64,000 nt of DNA from Gelatoporia subvermispora B. Taxonomy: Eukaryota; Basidiomycota; Agaricomycetes; Polyporales; Gelatoporiaceae. The notes under the pieces were generated by a model. That model was not told where the DNA came from. It ran no database searches and saw only the letters and a list, made by a program, of their open reading frames with translations. Every line of letters begins with the position of its first letter. Within the stretch, counting starts at the first letter, position 1. The stretch lies in NCBI GenBank assembly GCA_000320605.2, contig KB445794.1, positions 433,863 to 497,862 of the forward strand. Direction: 5' to 3'. A program made the translations under genes and the position numbers. Of this stretch, positions 32,537-44,929 are shown piece after piece.

Positions 32537-33130
32537 GGATGACTTCCCGTAAGAATTTAGGGACAGTTTCCCTAGATTGCGGACTCGCAAAATGTGTGAC
32601 CGGCATCCCTTGCCGAAACTGACCCCAAACCGTAAGCATGTACGGCGTCCCAAACGGTCGTGTCTAGGGCCAGTTTCCCTAGATCTGCGACAGCCACCTG
32701 TCCTGTCTATGCATGTTCTGGCGTGCTCTCCCTATGGACGACAAAGATATCCTTCTGCAATGAGGACGCGTAATTACTCTCGGACTTCTTGCAATGTATA
32801 TTGCACAGGAAGTGCAGCAAGGAGCGGCATCGTGAAGCTGAGCCCATCCAGTGATGACGTCTTCGGGCTCGGCGAATGGCCATAAACAGTAGGCGTCGGT
32901 CGTCGTAGAAGGCGGATGTATGTTCGTACGTCTCAAGCGACATAAGCGATCGTAAGCGAACTTTGGAAAGCTCTGGGAGAGGGGGTACCCCCCTCGACCC
33001 AACTTCGTCATCTGGGAGTGTTTAGGATGCGTGTCGGAGTTTGAAAATGTCACGCTCGGCCGTCCGCTTAGGCCATCTAGGACACAAAATCTAGGAAAAC
33101 TGGCCCTAGATTCCTTACGGGAAGTCATCC
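32537..33130. mobile_element. Terminal-inverted-repeat element, about 594 bp, no transposase
   Basis: The left end (32537-32580) and the reverse complement of the right end (33130 down to about 33088) share GGATGACTTCCCGTAAG exactly, then continue similar (TTTAGGGACAGTTTCCCTAG against TCTAGGGCCAGTTTTCCTAG) for about 44 bp. An internal copy of the same block, TCTAGGGCCAGTTTCCCTAG, lies at 32663-32682 and is itself a short palindrome. No transposase frame is present, so it looks like a non-autonomous DNA transposon (MITE-like). A CTA on both sides (32532-32534 and 33132-33134) is a possible 3-bp target duplication but is weak evidence. Confidence 0.65.
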
Positions 33131-34051
33131 ACTATCGGCCGCTTCGCGCACGAGACTCGCGCACGGGCGGGTCTCGCAGCAGCCCGTGCCAGAGGGTCCT
33201 GCCGCGAACGCCCCGCGCGCAGACGGGGCCCCCGGACGCACCCGCCTGTTCGCCGTCCCCGTTCGCGGGCATCGAGTTCGAGTCGCGGTGCGCGATCGCG
33301 CGAGGCCCCACGCCGCGAACGATACACCAGCGTGACGAGCCGCACCACGTCGAGTAGGACCCCATTGTTGGGCCGCAGTCGCCCTGCTTCGCGAAGGGCG
33401 CCGCAGCACCGCGAGCCGCGCATTCGGCGAGCCAATTTGTGAGCGGCCGCGGAGCAGCAGGTGACGCGTTGGCACAATGGCCCGAGTGAACTTACCCCAC
33501 GGCAAGGGAAATGTGGAGGCCCGGAGAGCTTATTCACACAGAAGGTGCGGGGAGCGCAAATCGATGCATTTCTATGAGCGAGCTCTATGGGTCCGGCCTA
33601 TACGATAGTACAAATAACGTACATCCGAGGGCATGTGCATGTACAAGTGCGCTGTGAACGATGTACCGAGACGAGAAGCGGAGAGATGCGGTAAACAAAT
33701 GAGAGGTGGTATGCGGGGTGACGAGATTGCGAGAACTGAGGATCAGGAAAGAGGGGTCGTGTCGTGTGAGTTATGTACGATGCAAGCTTGGAGAGGTGTG
33801 TGCTTTTGGCGAGATGGAGCGAAATAGATGCGTGGAGTCGAGCAAAAGCAGAGGAGTAGTAAGGAAAAGTGATGCGCTGTGCGGGAAGCAGACGTGCGGA
33901 AAGCGGAGCAGAGCGAGGCCAGCATCGATTTTCGAAAGAGAAAGGGATATATGAGGCAAGGATGCTGCGTGCCTGCTCGTCGGATAAGCGTAGACGGCGC
34001 ATGTCTAAGCAGGAGAGCAATAGATGCATTGAAGTCGAGCGTAAAGGGGCA
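33131..34051. other. Region beyond the inverted-repeat element, no gene
   Basis: GC-rich DNA continues to about 33440, then purine-rich DNA leads into the ECL1-like stop codon. The 3' UTR of that gene probably takes the last few hundred bases. Nothing else is recognised. Confidence 0.45.
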
Positions 34052-35060
34052 TCATAGGCGGCGGGGCGCAAGCTGGAAGTCTCGCACGAGCGGCGGTGCG
34101 GGAGAGGGCAGCGACTCCTTCTCGTTCATGTATGTCGACGGCGCGCCGTTCCAGTGCACGACGCTGCTGTCACTTCCGGAGACGATGCAGATGGGGGAGG
34201 GGGACTGCCGCTGCCGCTGTTGCGCAGGCTGGGAGACTCGTACGGTCGGCGACACCTGCGACCGCGCGGGGGGCTTCGTCGCTCGTGGGGGGAAGTCCGA
34301 GTGCGAATTTGACGCGGCCCACGCCTTGAACCGCGACGTCAGATTGGTGACGAGCGACGGCTTGTGCGGGCGCGCGGTGAGCGACGGGGGGAATGTAGAG
34401 CCTGCCTCGGAGGCGGGCGTCGCAAGGGAGACGGAGGACGGCGCGGTCGGGAGCGACGTCCCGTCCGCGTCGTAGTGGGAGTGCGTGGAGAGGGAGAGCA
34501 GCGACTGCTGCGGGGTGGTGGAGGGGCGGAAGGACTCGGCGACGGTTGGAGTCGTCGTGCACATGTAGAGCGAGGGCGGGATGGGCCGCTGTGCGCGGAG
34601 AAGCTTTGGTGGTTTCATAGCGGCCGTGCTCGGGTCGGGCTTCGGCTCGCCGGGGACGACGTTGCGGGCCCAAGAGCGGATCCCCTCGTTGCCCTTGCCG
34701 ATCCAGGAGGATTGGGAGGAGGGACATTCGACGTTGCGAGTGTAGGGCGAGTAGGACTCGAGCGAAGGGGTCTCGGCTTCGTTATAAAGCTCGTAGTAGT
34801 CGTCGTTTGCGCCATCGTCGTCGAAGGTGACGAGCTCGGAGATGGAGTCGACGGAGGGGTAGATGTTGACGGGGCGGAGAGGCGAGGAGGATGTGGAGGC
34901 CCTCTTCGAGTCGTAGGCAAGGCACTCGCGAGAGCAGTACGCGCCGTTGGTCGACTGGACGGGATGTGAGGACGAGCGCGCGACGGAAGAGGCGGTGAGC
35001 ACGTACCCTCTCGATGTGGCGTTCGCAGACAAGGCACCAGTTGACGTCCATGGCGTCCAT
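34052..35060 (-). CDS. Ecl1-type zinc-binding protein (life-span regulatory family)
   Basis: Ecl1-family proteins are short zinc-binding regulators that extend chronological lifespan in yeasts; larger fungal relatives have long disordered tails. The N-terminus MDAMDVNWCLVCERHIER is joined across intron 35006-34955 to STNGAYCSRECLAYDSKR, rebuilding the CxxC..YCSxEC zinc site. Exons 35060-35007 and 34954-34052 give 318 aa. The rest is Ser/Pro/Thr-rich and mostly disordered, with an acidic patch (FDDDGANDDYYELYNEAE), a basic MKPPKLLRAQRP segment and LVTNLTSRFKAW near the C-terminus. A second in-frame ATG three codons in is an alternative start. The molecular role in this organism is not known. 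Confidence 0.75.
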
Positions 35061-37968
35061 TGCTGACTCTGTCGAGGAGGGGGATGAGGAGGAGGACGGG
35101 CGGGACGAGGGAGGCGGGGTAGACAGAGGCAGCGACGGGCGGAGACGGCAGTTATATATGAGTGTGAAGTGGATGAAGGGGATGGCTGGGATCCAAGGAA
35201 AGGGGACCCTAGGGCTTGGTACCAGATCTGGATCTGAGCAGTGGATCTCTCGTCAAATAATAATGATAACCCTTTCGCGCGGCTAAGCCGCTTATGGGTA
35301 ATGCGAAGAATCCAGTCAATATGCCAGATAGGGGAGTGGTGACACATACGCATACAACCCCTGTTGGCCAGCCAGCACACTCCAGCACACAGCCAGCTAG
35401 CACCACACCCAGCTCTGCCCAGCTTCCCATCCTCGCCTCGCCGTTCATTGTCCCCCCGACATGGCGAACGGCGGTGGTGGCGACGCCTTCGAGCGAAGCG
35501 TCGACGCCGCCTCCACAGACGGCGTTTAGCTGGGCAGGTGTAGCTGGGGCGGCTACGCTGGCGTGCCATTCTTAGCGCACGAGAAAAGTCGGGCTGTCTG
35601 CGCAGGCACTCGCCCAGGCGAGCCCCTAGCTTGGCGAAACGAAGCCCCCATCTTGTCCCCAGCTGCGTTCGTCTGCGTCTCCTGAGCGAGCGAGCCAGAC
35701 AGAGCCAGGCTGCATCTTCTTCGTGCCCGAAACTCTATCCCCGTCCCCGCCGAGTCTCGCGAGTGCGTGCAGGCGGATCTCGCTCGCCCCCGCCCTCGCC
35801 AGATCTCGCCGCTTGCGTTGCCGGCGTCGCCAGCGTCGACGCCCGCGATGCATGAAGCCGCTTCCAGCGCACAATGGCGCGAGCTGGCCGCGCGTATGAT
35901 GCGCATGCGCTCATCGCAGCCCCCCCATTCAGGCGCCGCGGCTGCCCCGCGAACGCCGCGCGTGTGCGCGGGCAGAGCATCTTGGATGTCGAAGAAATGC
36001 AGAGTTCGCTACCGCTTGGTACCGTCATGAGTGCCCGGACGGGCGAGTGCCTTTCCAGAGCAACCGGGGCGGGCAGCATCGCGCGGTCCAGGCTGCGTCC
36101 AGGCTTGCAACTGCTGCCAGGAACTGCGAGCAAGCAATACAGTCGCCCAGGCGAGATCCTCCTGCGGCATCGGGCAACGCAGGGAATGCCGTTATGCATG
36201 TCAAATTGCGCTCGAATCTGGCGCATCTCCCAGCTGTTCGCAGGCAGTGCACCGTTCCCGTCGAGGGACAACAATGCGATTGCAGGCGATTGCGAATGCG
36301 CGCCCCCACCGAGGCCATCACCGTGCGAAGCCCGCCGTGTCGGCTGGTCGGGCTCGCCTCCCCTCATCTGGCCATTCCCTCCCGCACTCTGTCCTTCCCT
36401 CCCCGTCTTCACTGTCTTCGCTGCCGTCGAACACCTTCTCCCCGTCCAATCCACCCCGCAAATAGCTGATGCGCACGCCTGACAGCGTCGCGATGTTCCC
36501 CTGCCATATCCATCCGCACGCTATCTGGCCTGGCCAACTTGCCCCATTCGAGCCGCGCGCTGCAACTAATTGCTGCAATACAGATAGCAGTAGCACGCCC
36601 CTCGCGGATCGTCTTCTCCCGCTATGGTGCTCGCTCACCACGAGTGTGGAGACAGTGGAACCGCACAGAACAGCCCTGCGCGCAGGGCGTTGCCGTGCCC
36701 AACCAGATAGCCTGTCTGCTGATGTACCGCTCCGTCGACTCGCGAAGCGCGAATGTGCCACCACCAGCGTCCGTGCGTCCCAGGCAGCCATCGCGCTGCG
36801 GGTTCGCGAAGGAGCTGCCATCTGCACGCAGCGCGCATTTGGGCCACTCGTGCCATCGCCAGCCCGCGCGTGCGAGTGCGGACGCGGAGGCTGGTGCGGG
36901 CACGGGTGCGCTGCAGCCCTGCGGCCTGCCCCCTCGCGTTGGGGCTGGGAAGCCTCTCCGCGAAGCCGTCCCACGCCTGTGCGCGCTGCTCTCGCGGTCA
37001 CGAGGCAGACCGGAGGATTTCGTGCGGGCACGAGGGGGGAGGCGCCGCTGCGTGCTGCGTCACGCAGCGGCCTCTCCCTGGGCCGTGGCGCGCACCTCCT
37101 CGTCCCCCGCCAGCGTCCCCCGTGAGTGCGCCAACTGTGCTTCACTGAATCCCACAGAAGAATGCGGAACCTTGCTTGCCAACGCTGTCCTTGCCTCGGA
37201 GGACGATGACATCGCCGGTGGGGGCGTTCGCACTGCTGCACGCGGTAGGGCTGAGAACACACTGCAGCCGGCCTTCCAGATCAGGCGGCACTCGCTCTTC
37301 CTTTGGAGACCGTGCCATCGCGCACAACCGACGGCAGGCTGACAGGCATCGTGGTCGTGAGCACTGAGCATCGCGGGTAGTGATACGCGCGCGCCCGCAG
37401 GTCATGTATCCGCTGTAGGTGATGGCAGTGCGGCGTGCCACCACAGCGACAGCGTCTGAGCACATATCTCCACCGCCGAGGACACCGCCGAGCGACAATA
37501 TGCCAGGATCGCTGAGGCGACATCAGATGTGAGCGCAGCGGACAGCGAAGTCGTCGCATCCCGCTTCTCTTTCACAGCGATCCCCTGGCGAGCCTGTAGC
37601 CTGTTGTCTATACCCTCCCTGACACCAGCTTCTCCCGCAGTCGTCCCCCCATTGTGCACATCTGCATGCCAGCTGTTGCTGCTGTAGCCGGCACATCCCA
37701 TCACCCATCCTGGTTCCCTGTTCTGTAAATAGCTGCAATATAGAATACAGCATCAGATTCTCCACATGTTCCGTCAGATTCACAGGCGCTGCGGATGGCG
37801 CAGGGCAGATCGTCCTCGAGACGGGAGCAGCCCTCGTCTGATTGCCTGGCCCGCCCCGGCCACAAAACGCCCGGCGTGTTCCCAGACTCGTACCCGAAGC
37901 GAAAATTGCGCGGACAGCCGTCCAGCAGCCCAATACATCACGCCAGACGAATATATGAGCACGTCCCC
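35061..37968. other. 2.9-kb gene-free region
   Basis: Upstream of the ECL1-like gene lies a likely promoter with a small palindrome GCGGC-TAA-GCCGC (35279-35291). From about 35580 to 37700 the DNA is GC-rich and open in many frames on both strands with no family signature; the longest, 314 codons on the minus strand (37262-36318), is rich in Arg, Ala and Ser. I see no gene, tRNA or clear repeat. Confidence 0.45.
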
Positions 37969-38897
37969 CTACTTGTCCTTCTTGCTCTCGGACGCGGCCG
38001 CGCCTGCCTCGGGCTTCGCGGCTGCCTTCGCGGCGGTCTTCTCAGCGGCCTGCGCGAGCTCGCGCGCCTCGACCCGCCTGGTGTATTCCTCGCCGGCCTG
38101 TCGAAATCAGGAAAAAGGAAATCAGCGGACGCGGCACGGCCGCGGGTATCGCTGTCGGGTGAGGGACAGGGACACGCACCTGTAGGACGAGCACCAGTCC
38201 GAGCAGGACGATGATGATCGTGTTCCCCGCGGAGAGCACGCGCAGCGCCTCGATCTGGTCCTCGCGCGTGTGGCTCGCGAGCGGCAGCGCGACCGTGCGC
38301 GACGCGGGCACGCCCACCGCGAGGTACACCGCGACGGAGAACACGTACGCGGCTGCGCGCGGCGCAGTCAGCTGGATGCGCGCAGAGGCGAGGGCGAGAA
38401 CGCGCACCGAGCGACGAGCCGTCGAAGAACATCGCGGTCTCGTCCCACTTGTGCAGCTTGCCTATCAGCCCGGCGATCCCCACCCCCATCACGGCGTGCA
38501 GGAGCGCCTGCAGAGCGACGCGCGTCCAGGGCGCGGGAGGCGGCGGCGGCAGCGGCAGGGCACGACGATCAGAACGCGCGCACGGAGAGTCACACGACGG
38601 GACGTGCCTTGATGGCTGGGGGCGACTGGTAGAACGTCGTATAGAACTCGAGGCCGTCGCGAATCACGGGCTCTGTCAGCGGCGTGAACAGCACCCGGTA
38701 GTCAACGTTCAGGCAGATGAACAGGACCCCTGGAGGTGGGAGGGCGCGCGTTGAATGCGAGGGCCGAGCAGAAGAAGATGGTGGCAGTCAGTCAATACAA
38801 GGGCTGAATTGAACGGGCACAATGCTTGCCAGCAAAGTGTTTGCTTACCCAGGAAGAAGGAAACGGCGGACAGGACAGCTGCTTGTCTGAAGCCCAT
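37969..38897 (-). CDS. SHR3: ER membrane chaperone Shr3
   Basis: Shr3 keeps amino-acid permeases folded in the ER and helps load them into COPII vesicles. Five exons (38897-38849, 38729-38608, 38507-38408, 38352-38180, 38097-37969) give 190 aa. MGFRQAAVLSAVSFFLGVLFICLNVDYRVLF is the first helix and lumenal loop, and YTTFYQSPPAIKALLHAVMGVGIAGLIGKLHKW is the family signature. Two further hydrophobic segments and a charged Ala/Lys/Glu tail follow. The end ..SESKKDK leaves KKDK as the last four residues, a KKXX ER-retrieval signal. The second intron (38607-38508, 100 nt) has a GC donor, because no GT donor keeps the frame. Confidence 0.88.
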
Positions 38898-39305
38898 GGC
38901 TGAGATTGAGCGGCGTGCAACGTTGTGGGAGGACAGAGAACGCAAGCGGACAATAGCGCAGGCATGGACGCGACGATAGTGGCTGTTATCGGATATTTGG
39001 TTGCAGGCGCGTGTGTGTCCCACCCGCCTCCCGAATCAGTCCAGCACGCCGCCGGGCCAAGCGTCGGCCCATTTATTCTCGCGGATACGAATGGATCCAG
39101 ACGCCAGTGGTAGGTTACAGTGCAACAAAGGGGTATCATCAACATTGCAACTGGTCAGAATAGTATACGTATGCTAGAAGGCCGTATATGTAGTCCAAAA
39201 ATATAAACGCATCCTGCCAGCGGAGTGAATACCGTAGATCCCGTAAGTACATCCTCAAGTACGTTCGTCATCATCGTAGCGGGGCATCAAAACAAGTAGT
39301 AGGTA
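38898..39305. other. SHR3 promoter / BEM3-like 3' region
   Basis: About 400 nt between two genes on the same strand. No distinct motif was noted. Confidence 0.35.
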
Positions 39306-42300
39306 TCACTGGGTACCGAAGGGCGAAAGAGGCGCTGCAGGAGACGAGGTCCCGTTCGTCGTGCTCGACTGTATCGGCATCGGACTACGTGGCGAGGGCC
39401 GAGGTGAATTATTTGGGTTCGGAAGACCGATGACCATCCGACTCTGTCGCCGATTGGTCTTATCAGTGGCGACGTTCAAGCCTCTCGATGCCGCAACATT
39501 GGCTGCCCGAGAGCGCATCGCAGGGGAGAGGCCCTCTGGGTGGGGATCTGACGACTGGCCCTGGTCAGATTGGCTAGCACCCTGCAGGAGATATGCGGAA
39601 CTAGATGCCGCCGAAGATTCCGCGGGATCAGAATCGTTCTCTGTCGTTCCGTCCGTGCCGCTTTCGTCGACCACGGTAACTTCTTCGCTGTCGTCAGATT
39701 GTTCTTCTGCGGTGGCCGCTAGAAGAATAGGTGGGAAGGCGATGATGTCAGATCGATTACTTCTGGAGCGGGAGCAAAAGGACGAACCGGGCAACGCCCT
39801 CCCTGTGAGGCCGAGCATCTGGTCGGCAGCAGCATCACTGTAATGCTTACTATTCCGACGGTTGAGGTCGACGGCCCCAGCATCGTCATCAACGGCAGTC
39901 GACGACTCCTCACTGTCTTCTAGAGTTCCGTCAACGTTGAACACGCGCTTGAACTCCCCGAGCATGAGGCTGAACACGCCTGCGGGGATGCCGAGGGTCG
40001 GACTGAATACAATGCCAACGTTCCGCATGGTCATCTTGTTGATATGTGCATTCTGGACGATCAGGATCAGGTGCGCCGTGAGTGCCCTCAGTAAGCTGTA
40101 ATTGGCGATTGGCAGTGAGGCGATGAGGTGGGAAAGCTCCCGTATCCGCTCTTGGGGATCGACGAAGTCTAGATGGGGCACCACGCATGAGCCGATGTGC
40201 AGTAAACTTCAGCCGCTCCCCTCACTCACCGATCACGGACAAGAACCTGAGGTGGAGCTCGCGAGTGAGGATGCTAGCAGGCAGCTCCCGCAAGAACGTT
40301 TTCAACAACCCGGCAATTGCATGTGGATCCCAATATTCGTCCGAGGCCAAGAGGTCAAGATCGCCCTCTGCGCAGAGTTGTCAGCAAGGCGCAGTAAGAA
40401 CAATGAGGATCTTCTCACCGTTATTGAAGCGATCCTTCAAGCTCTTGATGACTGCGGAGCTACCACTGAGACGGTATATACCTTCTTCCAGTTCCGCCTT
40501 CTTGACTTCGAGGTACTGGATGCATCTGAAGACGATCGCGGGGAGGCTGGCAATCTGCGCCACGTCAAGTGACTCTTCCAACGCTACGCCGAACACGGCG
40601 CGTGGTACAAAGGCAGGCACATTGGCCTTTTCTGTAGCGCGGGTCAGCCCATATCCACGTCGATCACACTAGTGAGGATAACTCTGGACAAGCTCCGTTT
40701 GGACTTACCATGCTGACGGCCGAAATTCCAAAATGTACGGGACTTGGCCTTTTCGCGTCGATCGCTCGAGGAGCTAGACGCGTCCGCCGAGGGCGCATCC
40801 TTGCCCCCAAACTTGTACCCAGCGGGAATAGGGGTGCCGTTCATGGGGCCCGAGATCTTGACCTTGCCGTGGGCGTCCACGCGGGGCGTATTGAGTGCTG
40901 AATCCTTTTCGGGCGAGGGCGTGCGCTCCGGGATGGCGGTAGCCTTGAGCGGATTCACGGACATGCGCTTCGCGCGCTTCCGCTGCTGTTCCGGGGACAT
41001 CCCGCCGTGCTTGCTCGAAGGCGTGCTGCGGACGTCCAGGTCGGCGTAGTGACCCATCTCGGAATTCGCACGCTGCGCGATGGGCGCGAGCGCGTCAGAG
41101 TCTTCGCCGATGAGAGGGGACGAGGTCGGAAGAGAGCTGGACAGTGGTTCTGCCGCGAGTGCCTGCTCGATGGGCGACGCAGCCATGGGGGCTGACTTTG
41201 CCGGACTACTGGAGACGAGCTCCTCAGGGTATGCAGCCGTGCTCTGGAAGAGCTTAGCATTGCTAGCATCCGGGGCGAGCTTCGAGATTGGGACCGCTGC
41301 GCCCTTCGCAATCTCGCGGTTTCGTCGAACGGGCGTAGACAGAACTTCGCTGGGCGGATTCGAACTAGAGCTCGAGCGTGGCTGCCCTTGACTTTGACCC
41401 TGTACCTGCGCATTCACTGTTATGGGGCTGGGGCCGTTCTGGACGCTTCCTACAGGCTCCTCGCTATAGGTTCCAGTGACGTATCGCACGAGTTCTTCGA
41501 CCCAGCTGTCGCGCTCCTCGTCCGTTTCGGCACACAGGACATGGCGCGAGGATGAACCGCCGGGCGCCTTCTTCGCCTCAATGATGAGGAACGCATGGCG
41601 GTATTCGTTATCCTCATCCGTGCCCTCACGGCGTTCAGTGTTGCGCTGCTGGCGTCCGATTTGCGCACCGGTGATCGTTATGGAACCCAAATGCGTGCCA
41701 CCTCGCTGCGTCATGCAACGCCGGAAGAATGGGAAGCAGAAGCAAAGCGCGTGTGTTAGCGACGTTCGTCATGGGAAAGAGACCGAGAGAAGGGAAGCTG
41801 CGAAGGCCACGTTCGTGACGGCGGTCATAACACGGCGACAGGAAGGGAAAAGATCAGGGCGCAGGGGGGAAATGAAACGAAGAGAAAGAAGCGGAGGAAT
41901 TCGGGACTCACGCTCTCGTAGTACTCCAATGAAGGTCCTTGCAAAACGAAGTATCGTGACTTCCAGCCGCCGAAATTCTTGCCTCGCTTAGTTAGATAAC
42001 CCTCCTTATAGCCCGCCTGAGATACAGGCTTTGAGGCCTCACGAACAATGTCCGATGTGAGGAATGCGATGATCTCGTCCTTGTTCTTCACAGGGAGTGC
42101 GATCAAGGACCTGAGATAAAGCTCGAGCGCGTTCTGTTGCGATAACAAGATAAGATGTCAGTGGGAATGTCGCGCATTGAAACAGATACGGAGTTGAAAG
42201 AGAGACAGCGAAACCTCTGGAAAGCTCAGGAAGTTGCAAGTATGGATGATAAGATGCAGGAAGGTTCAGAGAGAACCCGCGCCCGACAGAAGAAGCCAAG

Positions 42301-44929
42301 TGTAAAGGCACCGCGACCCGAGAAGATGAACGCATCATGCGAGACCCTCACCGAGCCACTTTGATTAGGCTAACTCGGACTTACGGGCGTTGAGATAAGT
42401 GAAAACGAAATAGAGATATCGCAAATCTAGCCCCGGCGATACACAGACACCAAGCCAGGCCGGCACATCAGCACGAGTAAGGGACGTGCGCCGACAGCCA
42501 GGGCAGTGACGTGTGAATGCTTGCAGCAACAGTCAGTCCTCGAGGATCGCCCATGGGCGTCTCAAAACGCGCAGCGGGGCGCCACGACGGGAGCGAACAA
42601 TGGAAGAGATTTTGCAAGAACGAGGTGTGCCGAGGCCCACGAGACGCAGAGTTCCAGGCAGCGAACCGAGCAAGTTATGTTTGCTCACCTTCCTCTGATC
42701 CACCCTCGCTGGTGCATGATCGCGCCACATCCTACCCTCTGGCAGACTAACCATCTTCTTCCCGAGACTCTTGCCGATGGATGCCCGGACGCGGGCATCA
42801 AGTGTGAGCACGTCGCTATACAGCTTCTCGATACGCCACGTAGCCTTACCACGTCCAGGGTCGATGCTAATAACAAAAGAAAGAACCTCTTTTCCACGGT
42901 CGTTTGGTCTGATGGTAGAAGTTACGACGTTGATGGTAGTATGTGGGAGGTCAGCAGCGAGGAGAGGTAGCTGGCGGAACGTAGCCTGAGGGGGAGGGGC
43001 ATTGAGTGGGAATGGCGAAGTCGGCGTCGATGGAACCTGCGACGCAGAAAGCTGCGTTTCGCTTGTCTGCGCCTGGCTCTGCGCCCGTCTCGTCAGTGCA
43101 CCCATTGGTATTCGAGAGCGCTCGAGACCACGTACTGTGCTGTTATTCATGTACCCAGGCATACCAGGCGGGATGGGGAACTCCTCCACCACTGCGCGTG
43201 AAGAGCTTCCTTTCACATCATCTTCTCCATCTACATCTTCAGCTGTCGACACCGCACCAGAGATGGCACCATTCTCGTCGTCATATGCACTGGTGTTGTC
43301 CTCATCTGCATCAAGGTCTAAGAATTCGCTGCCCTCGGGGGAGGCACGCGGTCTCGTCTGCGGCGCGTCCTGCATTTGCGCGCCCACCTCACCTGGTGGG
43401 GGCGACTCGACGATCCGCGGCATCTGATTCTGCATATATGCCTTGACTGGCGATCCCGATCCTGATGCCGGCGGCGTCGGGCCAGTGCCTGGGGCGAAGG
43501 ACCCGAGACCAGGTGAGGTGAACGGGGAGTCGCTCATCGAGGCGTAGTAACGCCTCGCCTCTTCCGGAAGCGAGATGCGCGACTCGCGGGAAAGTGCATG
43601 CGACTGCGACTCGCCAGGTACACCGGGTGCTAGGTTGGGACTTAGGGTATTTGAGGCAGGTGCAGGCTGGGAGCCGGAAGGTGCTGCTGGGACAGATTGG
43701 GTTGTTGGCTGCGGGGGCAGAGATGCCTGCGGCTGGACCTGAGGGCGTGGTTCCTTGGACAACACTTGGCCGGAAGGAGATGAAGGGCGTCCCGTAGGTG
43801 GAACAAAGTCCCCAGGCTTCACTAGTCCGCTACTTCTACCGCCTGTCGAAGGCGCGGTGGTGGTGATATCACCGCTGAAGGTTGCAGTTGGCGGAAATGG
43901 GGTCGGTGGTGTTAGAATGACTGCACTAGGAACCACTGTACTTGGCGCAGTCAGACTAGTACTGCTACTGTTACTGTCTGGAATGGCTTCGTGACGGTGT
44001 GCATGGCTTGGATCCCAAGGACCAAGGACAGGGTCTGCTTCGTTGCTGATTATCGTGTTTGCTTGGGGCGCAGTAGGTGGTGCGAGTGGTGGGCTAGACC
44101 GTGGGCTATCCCACGGGCTATCGAGTGAGGGGCGCAACGAACTTGTGGCCGTTGGCGGAGATCGCACAACAGATGGTACCTGCTGGTTCAGGGAGGCGCC
44201 TGATTGACTCGTCTGCGAGTCCTGTCGCTCGCGCCCCGAGTGCGACTGCGATAATGGTTCATGCGAGTGAGAATGGACGATGCCGTTCGTCGCGCGTGCT
44301 GCAAAGGGAGCAAAATGTCAGTTGACACATTTAGACAATAAGCAGCGCCAAGCGAGCCCGACGGGACACTAACCTGCATCATCTGAGTAGGCTCTGGTGA
44401 GGTGGCCGCGCGGGTCGAGGCCTGTGGCATTGTTGTTGCTACCAGCAGTGCCGCCAGTTTCTCCACCCCTTAAGTTCGCGTGAGATGCTGTTGAGCGGAG
44501 GGCGTCCCTCTCTCGACCCTCGCGTTTCTCCTTCTCTCTATGTGCACGAAGCATCGCATCTGTGCTCTCGCCCAGGCTGTTCAAGCGTGAACGAAAGACA
44601 TCGCGCTCACCGCGTACGCGTTCGAGCTCTTTCACGAGCTGCGCATACCCCGAGCGTTGCTTCTCAATGAGCTTCCAAAGCTGCGAATTCTGCACCGCTA
44701 GGCTGTTGCGCTCCGCAACGACAGCCTCAAGAGCAGCTAGCGACGGCTCTGGTGCAGTAGCATGTGTAGCGAGGAGCGCCTCAGACGTGATGGGTTCTGA
44801 GGAGGGACCAGCGTTCCGGGTGTTGGAAGAGGCAGAGGCGGAGCGAAGAGCCGAAGACGGCGAGGATGTATGGTCTGTACGATGTGTGCGGTCGCGGACA
44901 GGTGTCCCGTTCGGGAACGGCGCGCTCAT
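39306..44929 (-). CDS. BEM3: RhoGAP with PX and PH domains, BEM3-like
   Basis: This is a GTPase-activating protein for Cdc42/Rho1-type GTPases at growth sites. From the start at 44929: a Ser-rich head, a coiled coil (AVVAERNSLAVQNSQLWKLI..ELERVRGERDVF, residues about 65-110), a long Pro/Ser-rich linker, a PX domain (SFVISIDPGRGKATWRIEKLYSDVLTLD..LELYLRSLIALPVKNKDEI), a PH domain (GYLTKRGKNFGGWKSRYFVLQGPSLEYYES..FLIIEAKK..AETDEERDSWVEELVRY), another linker and a RhoGAP domain. The arginine finger is in EEGIYRLSGSSAVIKSL, and LPIANYSLLRALTAHL..NKMTMRNVGIVFSPTL follows. It is about 1,500 aa, with a Ser/Asp-rich tail ending at 39306. One intron inside the PX domain (42688-42134) is 555 nt, ten times the usual length here. 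Confidence 0.9.

Noticed and set aside
35061..35569. Upstream extension of the Ecl1-type open frame
   Set aside because: It runs through the intron and promoter in the wrong frame for the CxxC half of the zinc site; the spliced model from 35060 rebuilds the domain.
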